64,000 nucleotides of DNA from Methylobacterium sp. C25 (GTDB taxonomy: Bacteria > Pseudomonadota > Alphaproteobacteria > Rhizobiales > Beijerinckiaceae), in NCBI RefSeq assembly GCF_021352225.1, contig NZ_JAAUVI010000004.1:367688-431687 (forward strand), given 5' to 3'. Positions within the stretch are counted from its first letter, which is position 1. Every line of letters starts with the position of its first letter. This document shows, one piece after another, positions 25,995 through 34,515 of the stretch. The position numbers and the translations under genes are program-made. The notes under the pieces are model-generated. The model was not told the DNA's origin. It was given only the letters and a program-made list of their open reading frames with translations, and did not search any database.

Positions 25995-26762
25995 ATGAGC
26001 GCCAGCCTGCGCATCGAAGGCTTTCGCCTGTTGTGCAGGGACGTCCCGGCAACAGCGCGCTTCTACGAAGCGGCGCTCGGCGCGCGATCAGGTGCGGCCG
26101 CCGACGGCTCGCCTTCGATGGGGATCGGATCTGGCATGCTCGATCTGGCGCGGGCCGCGACAGGCTCCGCGCCGGCCCGCTCGAATTCCACGGCCTTCCA
26201 GCATCTCGCGCTCGTCGTGTCCGACATGGCGGCCGCAATGTCCCGGCTCGCGTCGGTGACCGGCTGGAGCTCGATCTCGCGGACTGGTCCCGAGCGGCTG
26301 CCCGAGGAATCGGGCGGCGTCACGGCCTTCAAGTTCCGCGATCCCGAGGGCCACCCGCTCGAGTTCCTGGCCTTCCTGCCGCACGCCTGCCCGGAAAGAT
26401 GGCGCGGCTGCGACGGCGTGATCCTCGGGATCGACCACTCGGCGATCACGGTCTGCGACGTGGCGCGCTCGATCGCGTTCTACGGTTCGCTCGGGCTGTC
26501 GGTCGCCTCCCGCCAGGTCAATCGCGGCGCCGCGCAGGAACGGATGGACGACGTCGACGGGGCGGTCGTGGACGTCGTCGCGCTGGCATTTCCCCATGCG
26601 AGCGGCCCACATCTCGAACTGCTGCACTACCGGGTGCCCGGAACCCATGCCGAGCCCGTCGCCGACGACGACGTCCTGGCGACGCGCATCCGTCTCGAGG
26701 GAGGCAATCCGCGAGATTTGCCGTCCGTCGATCCCGACGGACACCGCCTCTGCGCGGCATGA
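25995..26762 (+). CDS. VOC-superfamily protein with two glyoxalase-like modules
   Basis: A 255-residue protein with two VOC modules. The first (about 1-130) has FRLLCRDVPATARFYEAALG and EGHPLEFLAF; the second (about 140-250) has IDHSAITVCDVARSIAFYGS and GPHLELLHYRVPG. His and Glu residues at the expected positions could bind a divalent metal, as in dioxygenases and glyoxalases. The ATG at 25995 is preferred over an upstream TTG. It is the last gene of the DoxX-cupin-SMP30-VOC operon. Confidence 0.75.
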   Translation: MSASLRIEGFRLLCRDVPATARFYEAALGARSGAAADGSPSMGIGSGMLDLARAATGSAPARSNSTAFQHLALVVSDMAAAMSRLASVTGWSSISRTGPERLPEESGGVTAFKFRDPEGHPLEFLAFLPHACPERWRGCDGVILGIDHSAITVCDVARSIAFYGSLGLSVASRQVNRGAAQERMDDVDGAVVDVVALAFPHASGPHLELLHYRVPGTHAEPVADDDVLATRIRLEGGNPRDLPSVDPDGHRLCAA

Positions 26763-26769
26763 CACGGCG

Positions 26770-27225
26770 TCACATCATGCGCATGCGCAGATTGAGCAGC
26801 ACGACGAGGGTGCCGCCGACCATCAGCAGGACGATGAGCGTCGAGAACAGGATCAGCTGCAGGTCGTCGCGGGCCGACCGCTTGAGGTCGACGTGCAGGA
26901 AGCAGCGGAAATGCACGATCGCCTGGGCCAGGGCGAGGCCGAAGACCACGGCGAGCGCCTTCGTGCCGCCCGCCCAGCGCCAGCGGACGAGCGCGAAGGC
27001 CGCCCCGGTCAGCACCAGCGCCAGGAGATAGCCGAAGGCATAGGTCGCGAGATCGGCGCGGCGCGAATGCCCGTCGTCGGACGGGCGGGGCTCTGCCGGC
27101 TGCGAACGTCCATCGACCATCGGCCGCGATCCCTTCCCGACCATAAGGTTGAAGATTCCGAGCACGGCAGCGGCTCCGGCCGCCTTCGCCAGCACGGCCG
27201 CCCTGGTCTCGCCCTTCGCGGTCAT
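26770..27225 (-). CDS. cyoD: Cytochrome bo3-type quinol oxidase subunit IV
   Basis: A 151-residue membrane subunit. The C-terminal 100 residues (ATYAFGYLLALVLTGAAFAL, AQAIVHFRCFLHVDLKRSAR, LIVLLMVGGTLVVLLNLRMR) match CyoD with three helices. The N-terminal 55 residues, including an additional hydrophobic stretch (AKAAGAAAVLGIFNLMVG), are longer than in E. coli CyoD (about 109). The ATG overlaps the cyoC stop (ATGA). It is the last gene of the cyoABCD operon. Confidence 0.85.
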   Translation of the reverse strand: MTAKGETRAAVLAKAAGAAAVLGIFNLMVGKGSRPMVDGRSQPAEPRPSDDGHSRRADLATYAFGYLLALVLTGAAFALVRWRWAGGTKALAVVFGLALAQAIVHFRCFLHVDLKRSARDDLQLILFSTLIVLLMVGGTLVVLLNLRMRMM

Positions 27226-27848
27226 CCGAGCGTTCCCTGCAGGTAGACGACGGAGAAGATCCCGATCCAGACGATGTCGAGGAAGTGCCAGAACAGGCCG
27301 AGCCGCAGCAGGTTGAGCTTGACCCTGGCATCCAGCCCGAAGGTCGCGATCTGCACGAGCATCACCACGATCCAGAGGCAGCCGGCCGTGACGTGGAGGC
27401 CGTGCGTCGGCACCAGCGCGAAGAAGGCCGAGAGGAAGCCGCTGCGGTCGGGCGTGGCGCCCTGCGCGGCCATCGTCGCGAAATCGTTCAGCTCGAAACC
27501 GAGGAAGGCGAGCCCGAGCGCCAGCGTGATGCAGAGCCAGACGACGAGGCCGGTGCAAGTCCGGTCGTACTTCATGGCGATGGAGGCGAGCCCGAAGGTC
27601 AGACTCGAGGTGAGCAGGAGCAGTGTCTCGACGAAGGCCGGCCCGAGCTTGAACAACGCCGCCGGACCAGGCGCGCCGGCGGTGCCAGCGAGCTGCGTGC
27701 CGTAGATCGCAAACAGCAGCGCGAACACCACCGCGTCGCTCATCAGGAAGATCCAGAATCCGTAGAGGCCGGACTCGGCCTCGCCCGGTTCGAGCGTGTC
27801 GGCACCCGTGAGGTTCAGGCCGACATGGCGCAGTTGAGGTCCGCTCAT
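27222..27848 (-). CDS. cyoC: Cytochrome bo3-type quinol oxidase subunit III
   Basis: A 208-residue membrane protein with five helices: SGLYGFWIFLMSDAVVFALL, VETLLLLTSSLTFGLASIAM, FFALVPTHGLHVTAGCLWIV and LFWHFLDIVWIGIFSVVYL. These match heme-copper oxidase subunit III of the CyoC type. The start overlaps the end of cyoB by 4 bases. Subunit III stabilises the complex and holds no redox cofactor. Confidence 0.9.
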   Translation of the reverse strand: MSGPQLRHVGLNLTGADTLEPGEAESGLYGFWIFLMSDAVVFALLFAIYGTQLAGTAGAPGPAALFKLGPAFVETLLLLTSSLTFGLASIAMKYDRTCTGLVVWLCITLALGLAFLGFELNDFATMAAQGATPDRSGFLSAFFALVPTHGLHVTAGCLWIVVMLVQIATFGLDARVKLNLLRLGLFWHFLDIVWIGIFSVVYLQGTLG

Positions 27849-29947
27849 GCCGGCACTGGCGCCGGGAAGGGCTCGGCCAAGCCGACATTGTCCGAGTTCA
27901 CCTCGAGCCGCCGGGGCACGGGGCGGGCCGCAGCCACCTGCGCGAGCCAGCGCCGTTCGGCCGCCTCGACCTCGGCCGCCGGGACGATGCGGTGCGTGTC
28001 GCGCACGAAGCTGCGGGCGATCACGGCGGTCCAGCCGGCGAGGAAGCCGAGGATCGCCATCCACCAGATGTGCCAGACGAGCCCGAAGGCGCAGACCGCG
28101 CCGGCAAAGCCGACGATCGGGCCGATCCAGCTGTTTTTCGGCACCGCGATGTCGTCGTAACGCTCGGCCGCGCGATAGGTTTTCTCCTCCGCCTTGCGCC
28201 AGTAGAACACGTCGCGCCGGTCGACATGGGGGATCGTCGCGAAATTGTATTCCGGCGGCGGAGCGGGGATCGACCATTCGAGGCTGCGCGCGTCCCACGG
28301 ATCGCCGACCGGTACGCGGTTGTGTTCGCGCTGGCGGATGCTGACGACGAGCTGCCCGAACAGCGTGGCGAGCGCGGCGAGCAGCAGGAAGGCGCCGAGG
28401 ACCGCGACGATCAGCCAGGGCCGGTAATCCGGCTCGAACAGGGCCTGAGAGCGCCGCGCCATGCCGCCGAGACCGAGCACGTAGAGCGGCATGAAGGCGA
28501 GGTAGAAGCCGGCCACCCAGCAAACGAAGGAGATCCTGCCCCAGCGTTCATTGAGGCGGAAGCCGAAGATTTTCGGAAACCAGTACATGTAGCCGGCGAT
28601 CAGGCCGTAGAGCAGGCCGGGGATGATCACGTTGTGGAAGTGGGCGACGAGGAAGACGGTGTTGTGGACGACGTAGTCGATCGGCGGCACGGCGAGCATG
28701 ATACCGGACAGGCCGCCGAGGACGAAGGTCACGAGGAAGGCGAGGGAGAACAGCATCGGCGTGGTGAAGCGCACCTCGCCGCGGAACATCGTCCAGATCC
28801 AGTCGTAGATCTTCACGCCTGTCGGCACCGCGATCGTCATCGTGGCGATGCCGAAGACGGCGTTGACGTCGGCGCTCTGGCCCATCGTGAAGAAGTGGTG
28901 CAGCCAGACCGTGAAGGAGAGCACGCCGATCGCCATGGTGGCGAGCACAAGCGAGATGTAGCCGTAGAGCTCCTTCGACGAGAACGCCGAGATCACCTCC
29001 GAATAGACGCCGAAAGCGGGCAGGATGAGGATGTAGACCTCCGGATGGCCGAACAGCCAGAAGAGGTTCACGTAGTTCATCATGTTGCCGCCGAGGTCGT
29101 TCGTGAAGAAGTGGAAATCGGCGTAGCGATCGAGAGCCAGCAGCGCGGTGGCCAGCGTCAGCGGCGGCATCGCGAAGATCATCAGCACCGAGGTACAGAG
29201 CGCCGTCCAGCAGAATAGCGGCATGCGCATCAGGTGCATCCCGGGGCAGCGCTTCTTGTAGATCGTCGTCGCGAAGTTGAGGCCCGAGAGGGTGGTGCCG
29301 AGCGAGGACAGGGTGACCGCCCAGATCCAGTAATCCGGGCCGACGCCGGGCTGGAATGCCTTTCCGGTATAGGGCGGGTAGCCCGACCATCCGCCGGTGG
29401 AGAAGTCGCCGACGGCGAGCGAGACCATGACGAGGCCGGCCCCGCCCGCGGTCAGCATTAGGCTGATCGAGTTGAGCAGCGGGAAGGCGACGTCGCGCGC
29501 CCCGATCTGGAGAGGCACGACATAGTTGATCAGTCCCGTCAGAAACGGCATCGCCATGAAGAAGATCATGATCGTGCCGTGCGTGCTGAACAGCTGCGCG
29601 AAGTGTTCGGGCGCGACGATGCCGGGCGCGTTGATGGCGAGCGACTGCTGCGTCCGCATCAGCACCGCCTCGATCAGCGCGCGGGTGAACATCACCGCGG
29701 CGAGCACGACGTACATGATGCCGATCTTCTTGTGATCGAGGCTGGTCAGCCAGTCGAGGAACAGCGGGCGCCACCAGCGCAGCCAGCTCAGCAGGGCGAC
29801 CACGGCGATCCCGCCGACCACGACCATTGCGCCGGCGCCGGCGCCGATGAACTCGCTGAGCGTCGGGTGTTCCCAGGCCCGCACGAAGGGCAATGCCTTG
29901 GCTTCGAGCCGTCCGAACAGCGAGTACCAGAGATCGTCGCCGCTCAT
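27845..29947 (-). CDS. cyoB: Cytochrome bo3-type quinol oxidase subunit I
   Basis: A 700-residue catalytic subunit. It has the heme b ligand in FSTHGTIMIFF, the CuB/Tyr motif GHPEVYILILPAFG, HHFFTMG, and heme ligands in FLVAHFHNVII. The quinone-site His and Gln of E. coli CyoB (H98, Q101) are kept in EHFAQLF, consistent with quinol rather than cytochrome c oxidation. The E. coli Asp75 position is Glu here (TRALIEAVLM). The length and C-terminal extension match CyoB. It overlaps cyoA by 4 bases. Confidence 0.93.
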   Translation of the reverse strand: MSGDDLWYSLFGRLEAKALPFVRAWEHPTLSEFIGAGAGAMVVVGGIAVVALLSWLRWWRPLFLDWLTSLDHKKIGIMYVVLAAVMFTRALIEAVLMRTQQSLAINAPGIVAPEHFAQLFSTHGTIMIFFMAMPFLTGLINYVVPLQIGARDVAFPLLNSISLMLTAGGAGLVMVSLAVGDFSTGGWSGYPPYTGKAFQPGVGPDYWIWAVTLSSLGTTLSGLNFATTIYKKRCPGMHLMRMPLFCWTALCTSVLMIFAMPPLTLATALLALDRYADFHFFTNDLGGNMMNYVNLFWLFGHPEVYILILPAFGVYSEVISAFSSKELYGYISLVLATMAIGVLSFTVWLHHFFTMGQSADVNAVFGIATMTIAVPTGVKIYDWIWTMFRGEVRFTTPMLFSLAFLVTFVLGGLSGIMLAVPPIDYVVHNTVFLVAHFHNVIIPGLLYGLIAGYMYWFPKIFGFRLNERWGRISFVCWVAGFYLAFMPLYVLGLGGMARRSQALFEPDYRPWLIVAVLGAFLLLAALATLFGQLVVSIRQREHNRVPVGDPWDARSLEWSIPAPPPEYNFATIPHVDRRDVFYWRKAEEKTYRAAERYDDIAVPKNSWIGPIVGFAGAVCAFGLVWHIWWMAILGFLAGWTAVIARSFVRDTHRIVPAAEVEAAERRWLAQVAAARPVPRRLEVNSDNVGLAEPFPAPVPA

Positions 29948-30873
29948 TGTCCGGCCTTCTTGTGAGCGGCGTGCGCGCCCGCATCGTCGAGCGCGAGGAT
30001 CGCTTTGAACAGGTCCGGCGCGACCGAACCGAACTGGCTGGGCTGCGTCTGGACGGCGCGGGCGGAGAGTATCTTGTAGGCGGTCATGTCCAGGGTCTGG
30101 CCGTCGGCCTTCGCCTGCGCGAGCCAAGCGCGATACGCGTCGTCCGTCTTGGCGAGCGCCACGAATTTCTGGGTCTGGAAGCCCATGCCGTTAAATTGCG
30201 TGTTCTCCCCGCGAAAGCGGCCGGGCTCATGCGCCGCAAGGTTGAGCTGCGTCGTCATCCCGGCCATCGCGTAGATCTGCCCGGCGAGCTGGGGGATGAA
30301 GAACGACTGCATCACAGTGCCGCTGGTCAGGCTGAGATGCACCGGCCGGCCGGCCGGGAAGACGAGCTCGTTGACGCTGGCGACCCCTTCCTTGGGGTAG
30401 ATGAACAGCCACTTCCAATCGAGCGCGACCACCTGCACCTCGACGGGCGACGCGTCGGAGGCGAGCGGCTTGTAAGGATCAAGCCGGTGCGTGCCGCGCC
30501 AGAGGAAGAACGCCAGAACGACGACGATGATCGCTGGCGGGATCCAGATGAAGCCTTCGAGCGGCCAGTTGAACCCCCATTGCGGCCGGTAGGCGCTCCT
30601 GGTGTTCGACAGGCGATAGTGCCAGGCGAAGATCGGCGTCAGCACGAGCACCGGGCCGGCCACGAAGATCAGGATGACGCAGACGAGGTAGAACAGGCTG
30701 CGCGTCTCGTCGGCGACCGGCCCGGCCGCGCCGAGGAGGCCGTGATCGAGCACGCCGCAGCCGCCGAGCGGGAGCAGCCCGAGCGCGGCGAGAGCGACCG
30801 CGACCGCCCTGGGGCGGCCCAGCCGCGCCGCCGCCGTGCCTGCGGACCGGCTCGATTGTCGAGCGCCGGTCAT
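29944..30873 (-). CDS. cyoA: Cytochrome bo3-type quinol oxidase subunit II
   Basis: A 309-residue lipoprotein-like subunit II. A lipobox (LLPLGGCGVL) is followed by two helices (LVCVILIFVAGPVLVLTPIF, FIWIPPAIIVVVLAFFLW) and a periplasmic cupredoxin domain. The CuA ligands of cytochrome c oxidases are absent: the SGTVMQSFFIPQLAGQIYAM and AAHEPGRFRGENTQFNGMGF segments lack the Cys pair. This shows it is a quinol oxidase. The ATG at 30873 overlaps the stop of the DUF6629 gene, so both are in one operon. Confidence 0.92.
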   Translation of the reverse strand: MTGARQSSRSAGTAAARLGRPRAVAVALAALGLLPLGGCGVLDHGLLGAAGPVADETRSLFYLVCVILIFVAGPVLVLTPIFAWHYRLSNTRSAYRPQWGFNWPLEGFIWIPPAIIVVVLAFFLWRGTHRLDPYKPLASDASPVEVQVVALDWKWLFIYPKEGVASVNELVFPAGRPVHLSLTSGTVMQSFFIPQLAGQIYAMAGMTTQLNLAAHEPGRFRGENTQFNGMGFQTQKFVALAKTDDAYRAWLAQAKADGQTLDMTAYKILSARAVQTQPSQFGSVAPDLFKAILALDDAGAHAAHKKAGQ

Positions 30874-31538
30874 GCGGCGAGCGCCCGAGAGTTTGGATTG
30901 CGCAGGTCGATGTAGCCCCTGTGGAACTGCCAGAAGATCAACACGCTCACGATCGCGGCATAGAGGCACCCCACCGAGGTGAAGGCATAGCCGCGCACGA
31001 CCAGGGTCGCGGCGACACCGACGAAGTTCAGGATGCCGAACCACATCACGACGCGATGCGAGGACAGGACCAGAGCGCCGCAGGTCGCCGGCACGTAGGC
31101 GGCCGCCACGGACAGCCACGAGGTCGCGGCGTTGTCGTAGACGATGGAATGATGCTCGACCCGTGCCGTGGTCGGATACGCGATCACGCCGTAGAGGGTG
31201 TAGGCGCACAGCGCTCCGCCGATTGCGGTCAACCCGCCGATCAGCAGACGGCGCCGCCCCGGCGGCTCCATCAGATAGACTGCGAGCGGCATCAGCAGCG
31301 GCAGTACGCCCTGCGCGTATAGCACGAACAGGAACACGAAATGGTCCCGCGCCTCCAGACGGATGCGCCCGTCGAGCCCGAGCCAGACGAAGCCTTCCGT
31401 GAACTGGTGCAGGGCGACCAGCAGCGGCGTCGCCGCGAACAGCACGGCCGGCACCGAATCGACCTTTCTCAGGGTCGCGAGGCCGACGAGGCCGATCGCG
31501 CCGGCCGCTACGAAATTCGCTTCCGCCGAAAAGCACAT
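30870..31538 (-). CDS. DUF6629-type membrane protein
   Basis: A 222-residue protein with seven or so membrane helices, beginning MCFSAEANFVAAGAIGLVGL. The N-terminal MCFSA and the ALHQFTEGFVWLGLD segment are typical of an uncharacterised family of small polytopic membrane proteins. It is co-translated with cyoA (4-base overlap), which would place it in the bo3 oxidase operon. It may help assembly or serve as an unrelated passenger; no function is known. Confidence 0.8.
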   Translation of the reverse strand: MCFSAEANFVAAGAIGLVGLATLRKVDSVPAVLFAATPLLVALHQFTEGFVWLGLDGRIRLEARDHFVFLFVLYAQGVLPLLMPLAVYLMEPPGRRRLLIGGLTAIGGALCAYTLYGVIAYPTTARVEHHSIVYDNAATSWLSVAAAYVPATCGALVLSSHRVVMWFGILNFVGVAATLVVRGYAFTSVGCLYAAIVSVLIFWQFHRGYIDLRNPNSRALAA

Positions 31539-31588
31539 CGGGTCCCGTTCCCCCTCGTCACCGCTCCGCCGCGCAGCCCCGCACGCCA

Positions 31589-33352
31589 TCAGCCGCCGCC
31601 GCGGTTGAGCACCGGTCCGGACAGGCCGAGCGCCGTGTTGACGACGGCGAGATGCGTCAGCGCCTGCGGGTAGTTGCCGGTCAGCGCCTTGCCCGGCACG
31701 TCGTATTCCTCCGACAAGAGGCCGACGTCGTTGGCCACGCCCAGAACCCGTTCCAGGTAGGCCGCCGCCTCGTCCTTTCGGCCCTGCAGACGTAGGCAAT
31801 CGGCCATCCAGAGCGAGCAGGGCAGGAAGGCGCCCTCATCCGAACCGTCGCCTGTGGCGCGGGTGCGCCGGATGAAGCCGCCCTGGTCGAGTTCGGTACC
31901 GATCCGCGCGATGGTGGCGGCCATGCGCGGGTCGTCGGCGGGCAGGAAGCCGACGAGCGGCAGGAGCAGTAGGCTCGCGTCGAGCGCGTGGCTGCCGTAG
32001 CTCTGCGTGAACGTGCCGAGGCCCTCGTTCCAGCCGTCGCGGCAGACCTCGGTGCGCACCCGTTCGCGTAGAGCTTCCAAGCGCCCGCGCGTCTCGGCGT
32101 CGAGGCGGGCGTGGGCGAGAGCCCGGTCGAACCCGACCCAGCACATCGCCTTGGAATAGGTGTATTGCCGCGGCTGCCCGCGCGATTCCCACACGCCCGA
32201 GCCGCGCCGGTACCAGACCTCTTCCAGGTGGGCGACGATGCGGGCCTCCATCGCCTCCTGATGGGCGCTTGCGGGGATGCCGGCGCGACGGGCGAGCGCG
32301 AGCGTGTCGAGTACCTCACCGTAGACGTCGATCTGGACCTGGGTCGATGCGGCGTTGCCGATGCGCACCGGCCGGGCCTCGCGGTAACCGGGCAGCGCGT
32401 CGACCGTCCATTCGTCGAGATGACGTGAGCCGTCGACGCGGTACATGATCCGCATCTTGTCCGGTGCGCCGGCGATGGCGCGCAGGAGCCAGTCGCGCCA
32501 CGCGGTCGCCTCGTCGGTGAAGCCCGCATTGAGGAAGGCGCCGAGCGTGAAGGTCGCGTCGCGCAGCCAGGAATAGCGGTAGTCCCAGTTCATCGCGCCG
32601 GCCGGCGCCTCGGGCAGGCTGGTGGTCGGCGCGGCGATCAACCCGCCCGAGCGCTGGTGGACCATCGCCTTGAGGGTCAGGAGCGAGCGCTTGACGGCGC
32701 CCGGCCACTGCGTGCGCGAGGCGTCGAAGCGGCCGATCCAGCACTCCCAATGGGCGAGTGTGCCGTCCAGCGCGGCCTGCGCGTCGATCGGCTCCGGCTC
32801 CGTATCCCACGAGGCGGTGCATGTCAGCGTGAAGGCGTGGCGCTCGCCCTCTCGTAGGGTGAAGCCGGCCGCGAGCGTTCCGTCACGGACGGTCACCGGC
32901 ACCGAAGCCCGCAGGATCACTCGATGCTGGCCGACCGTGGCGATCGCACCGTCTTCCCGCGCCTCGCACCACGGCGGCAGCGCGCCGTAGTCGAAGCGAA
33001 GCCGCAGATCGCAATCCATCGCGACGGCACCCGAGAGGCCTTCGACGATCCGTACCACAATGGAATGGTGGCCGCGGATCGGCATGAAATCGGTGACGCG
33101 AACGGCACCCGCGTCGCCGCGAAACTCGGTTTCGAGCACGAGCGTGTCGCCACGATAGCGCCGCCGCACCTCGCCGGCCTCCGTCGGCGCGAGCAGCCAG
33201 CGGCCGTTCTCGTCATCGCCGAGCAGGGCGCTGAGGCAAGCATCGGAGTCGAAATCCGGCCAGCAAAGCCAGTCGATCGACCCGTCGCGGGCGACGAGCG
33301 CGGCGGTCTGCCCGTCCCCGATCAGGGCGTAGCTCTCGATCGGCTTGCTCAT
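31589..33352 (-). CDS. Glycoside hydrolase family 15 protein
   Basis: A 587-residue GH15 protein (glucoamylase/trehalase type). The N-terminal beta domain starts KPIESYALIGDGQTAALVAR and SIDWLCWPDFDSDACLSALL; the catalytic (alpha/alpha)6 barrel carries GAMNWDYRYSWLRDATFTLG, CWVGFDRALAHARLD and the C-terminal EEYDVPGKALTGNYPQALTH with the expected Glu residues. The bacterial members split trehalose or alpha-glucans. It fits a compatible-solute or stress role in a group with SDR and GMC genes. Full length, no disruption seen. Confidence 0.88.
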   Translation of the reverse strand: MSKPIESYALIGDGQTAALVARDGSIDWLCWPDFDSDACLSALLGDDENGRWLLAPTEAGEVRRRYRGDTLVLETEFRGDAGAVRVTDFMPIRGHHSIVVRIVEGLSGAVAMDCDLRLRFDYGALPPWCEAREDGAIATVGQHRVILRASVPVTVRDGTLAAGFTLREGERHAFTLTCTASWDTEPEPIDAQAALDGTLAHWECWIGRFDASRTQWPGAVKRSLLTLKAMVHQRSGGLIAAPTTSLPEAPAGAMNWDYRYSWLRDATFTLGAFLNAGFTDEATAWRDWLLRAIAGAPDKMRIMYRVDGSRHLDEWTVDALPGYREARPVRIGNAASTQVQIDVYGEVLDTLALARRAGIPASAHQEAMEARIVAHLEEVWYRRGSGVWESRGQPRQYTYSKAMCWVGFDRALAHARLDAETRGRLEALRERVRTEVCRDGWNEGLGTFTQSYGSHALDASLLLLPLVGFLPADDPRMAATIARIGTELDQGGFIRRTRATGDGSDEGAFLPCSLWMADCLRLQGRKDEAAAYLERVLGVANDVGLLSEEYDVPGKALTGNYPQALTHLAVVNTALGLSGPVLNRGGG

Positions 33353-33382
33353 CGGTCCGTCCTGCTCGTCTTCCTCGCGGCC

Positions 33383-34375
33383 TCAGAACCGATATCGCTT
33401 GGCCAGCAGATGCAGGCCGGTCGCCGCTCCGAGTGCGGCAGCGATCCAGAACGCCGTGCGATGACGGTCGGTGAACATCTCCCAGCTGCCCGCGCGCGCC
33501 TCGGCGTCGAAGCGGCCGTGGGCGCCGTAATCGCCGGGCACCGGCTCGAACAGGTTGGAGGGCGCGTCGCGCGGCAGGCGCTTGTCGGTGAGCTGGCCGC
33601 TGTAGCCGGCCTTGGCGAGGTAGCGGTCGATCAGTCCGGGCGCGATGCGGTTGGCGAGGATCGCCTGCACGGTCGGATAGCCGACCCAGACCTGGCGGCG
33701 GCGGTGCGTCGCGGCGAACACGATGGCGCGCGCCGGCACCTCCGGCTGGTAGATCGGCGCCACGGGCTGCGCCTTCTTGCCCATCTTGTTCATCGCCCAG
33801 TCGAATTGCGGGGTGTTGACCGCCGGCAGATCGACCATAGTGATGTGGATGTCGAGCTTGTCGTGAAGGATCTCGGAGCGCAGCGAATCCGTGAAGCCGC
33901 GGATGGCGAACTTGGCGCCGCAATAGAGCGATTGCAGCGGCACCGAGCGGTAGGCTAAGGCGGAGCCGACATTGACGATGGTGCCGCGGTTGCGTGCCCT
34001 CATGCGCTTTAGCGCGCTCATCATGCCGTAGACCTGACCGAGATAGGTCACCTGGGTCGCCCGCTCGGCCTCCTCTGCGGTGAGCTTGCTCACGGGGGCG
34101 AAGACGGTAGCCATCGCCACGTTGACCCAGACGTCGATGGGCCCGAGCTCGGCCTCGACCCGGTCGGCCGCCGCCTCGACGGCTTTGGCGTCGGCGACGT
34201 CGGTCGGGATCGGCAGGGCTCGCACCCCGTGCCGGCGCAGGGACGCAGCAGCCCGCTCCAGCCGGTCCGGATCGCGCGAGAGCAAGGCCACGTCGTAGCC
34301 GCGGCGCGCGAACTCCTCGACCGTCGCGCGGCCGACGCCTGCTCCCGCTCCGGTGACGACGACGATGCCGGACAT
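33383..34375 (-). CDS. SDR-family oxidoreductase with C-terminal membrane segment
   Basis: A 330-residue short-chain dehydrogenase. The N-terminus VVVTGAGAGVGRATVEEFAR holds the TGxxxGxG NAD(P)-binding loop; the catalytic Ser region VNVGSALAYRSVPLQS is followed by YCGAKFAI with the YxxxK. The C-terminal 80 residues are longer than a minimal SDR and end in a hydrophobic stretch (RTAFWIAAALGAATGLHLLA), so the enzyme may be membrane-tethered. The substrate is unknown. It lies between the GH15 and GMC genes on the same strand. Confidence 0.85.
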   Translation of the reverse strand: MSGIVVVTGAGAGVGRATVEEFARRGYDVALLSRDPDRLERAAASLRRHGVRALPIPTDVADAKAVEAAADRVEAELGPIDVWVNVAMATVFAPVSKLTAEEAERATQVTYLGQVYGMMSALKRMRARNRGTIVNVGSALAYRSVPLQSLYCGAKFAIRGFTDSLRSEILHDKLDIHITMVDLPAVNTPQFDWAMNKMGKKAQPVAPIYQPEVPARAIVFAATHRRRQVWVGYPTVQAILANRIAPGLIDRYLAKAGYSGQLTDKRLPRDAPSNLFEPVPGDYGAHGRFDAEARAGSWEMFTDRHRTAFWIAAALGAATGLHLLAKRYRF

Positions 34376-34515
34376 GATGTCTCCTGTGACCCAAATGATC
34401 GGAGTGACGCGGGCTGACCCCGGTCGTCTGAAAGCTAGTCGCAGCTATTCAGCGATCTAACGGAATGATGCGATCGAACCGACCGCCGCAAACGATGAGT
34501 CAAAGACGCGGCGCC

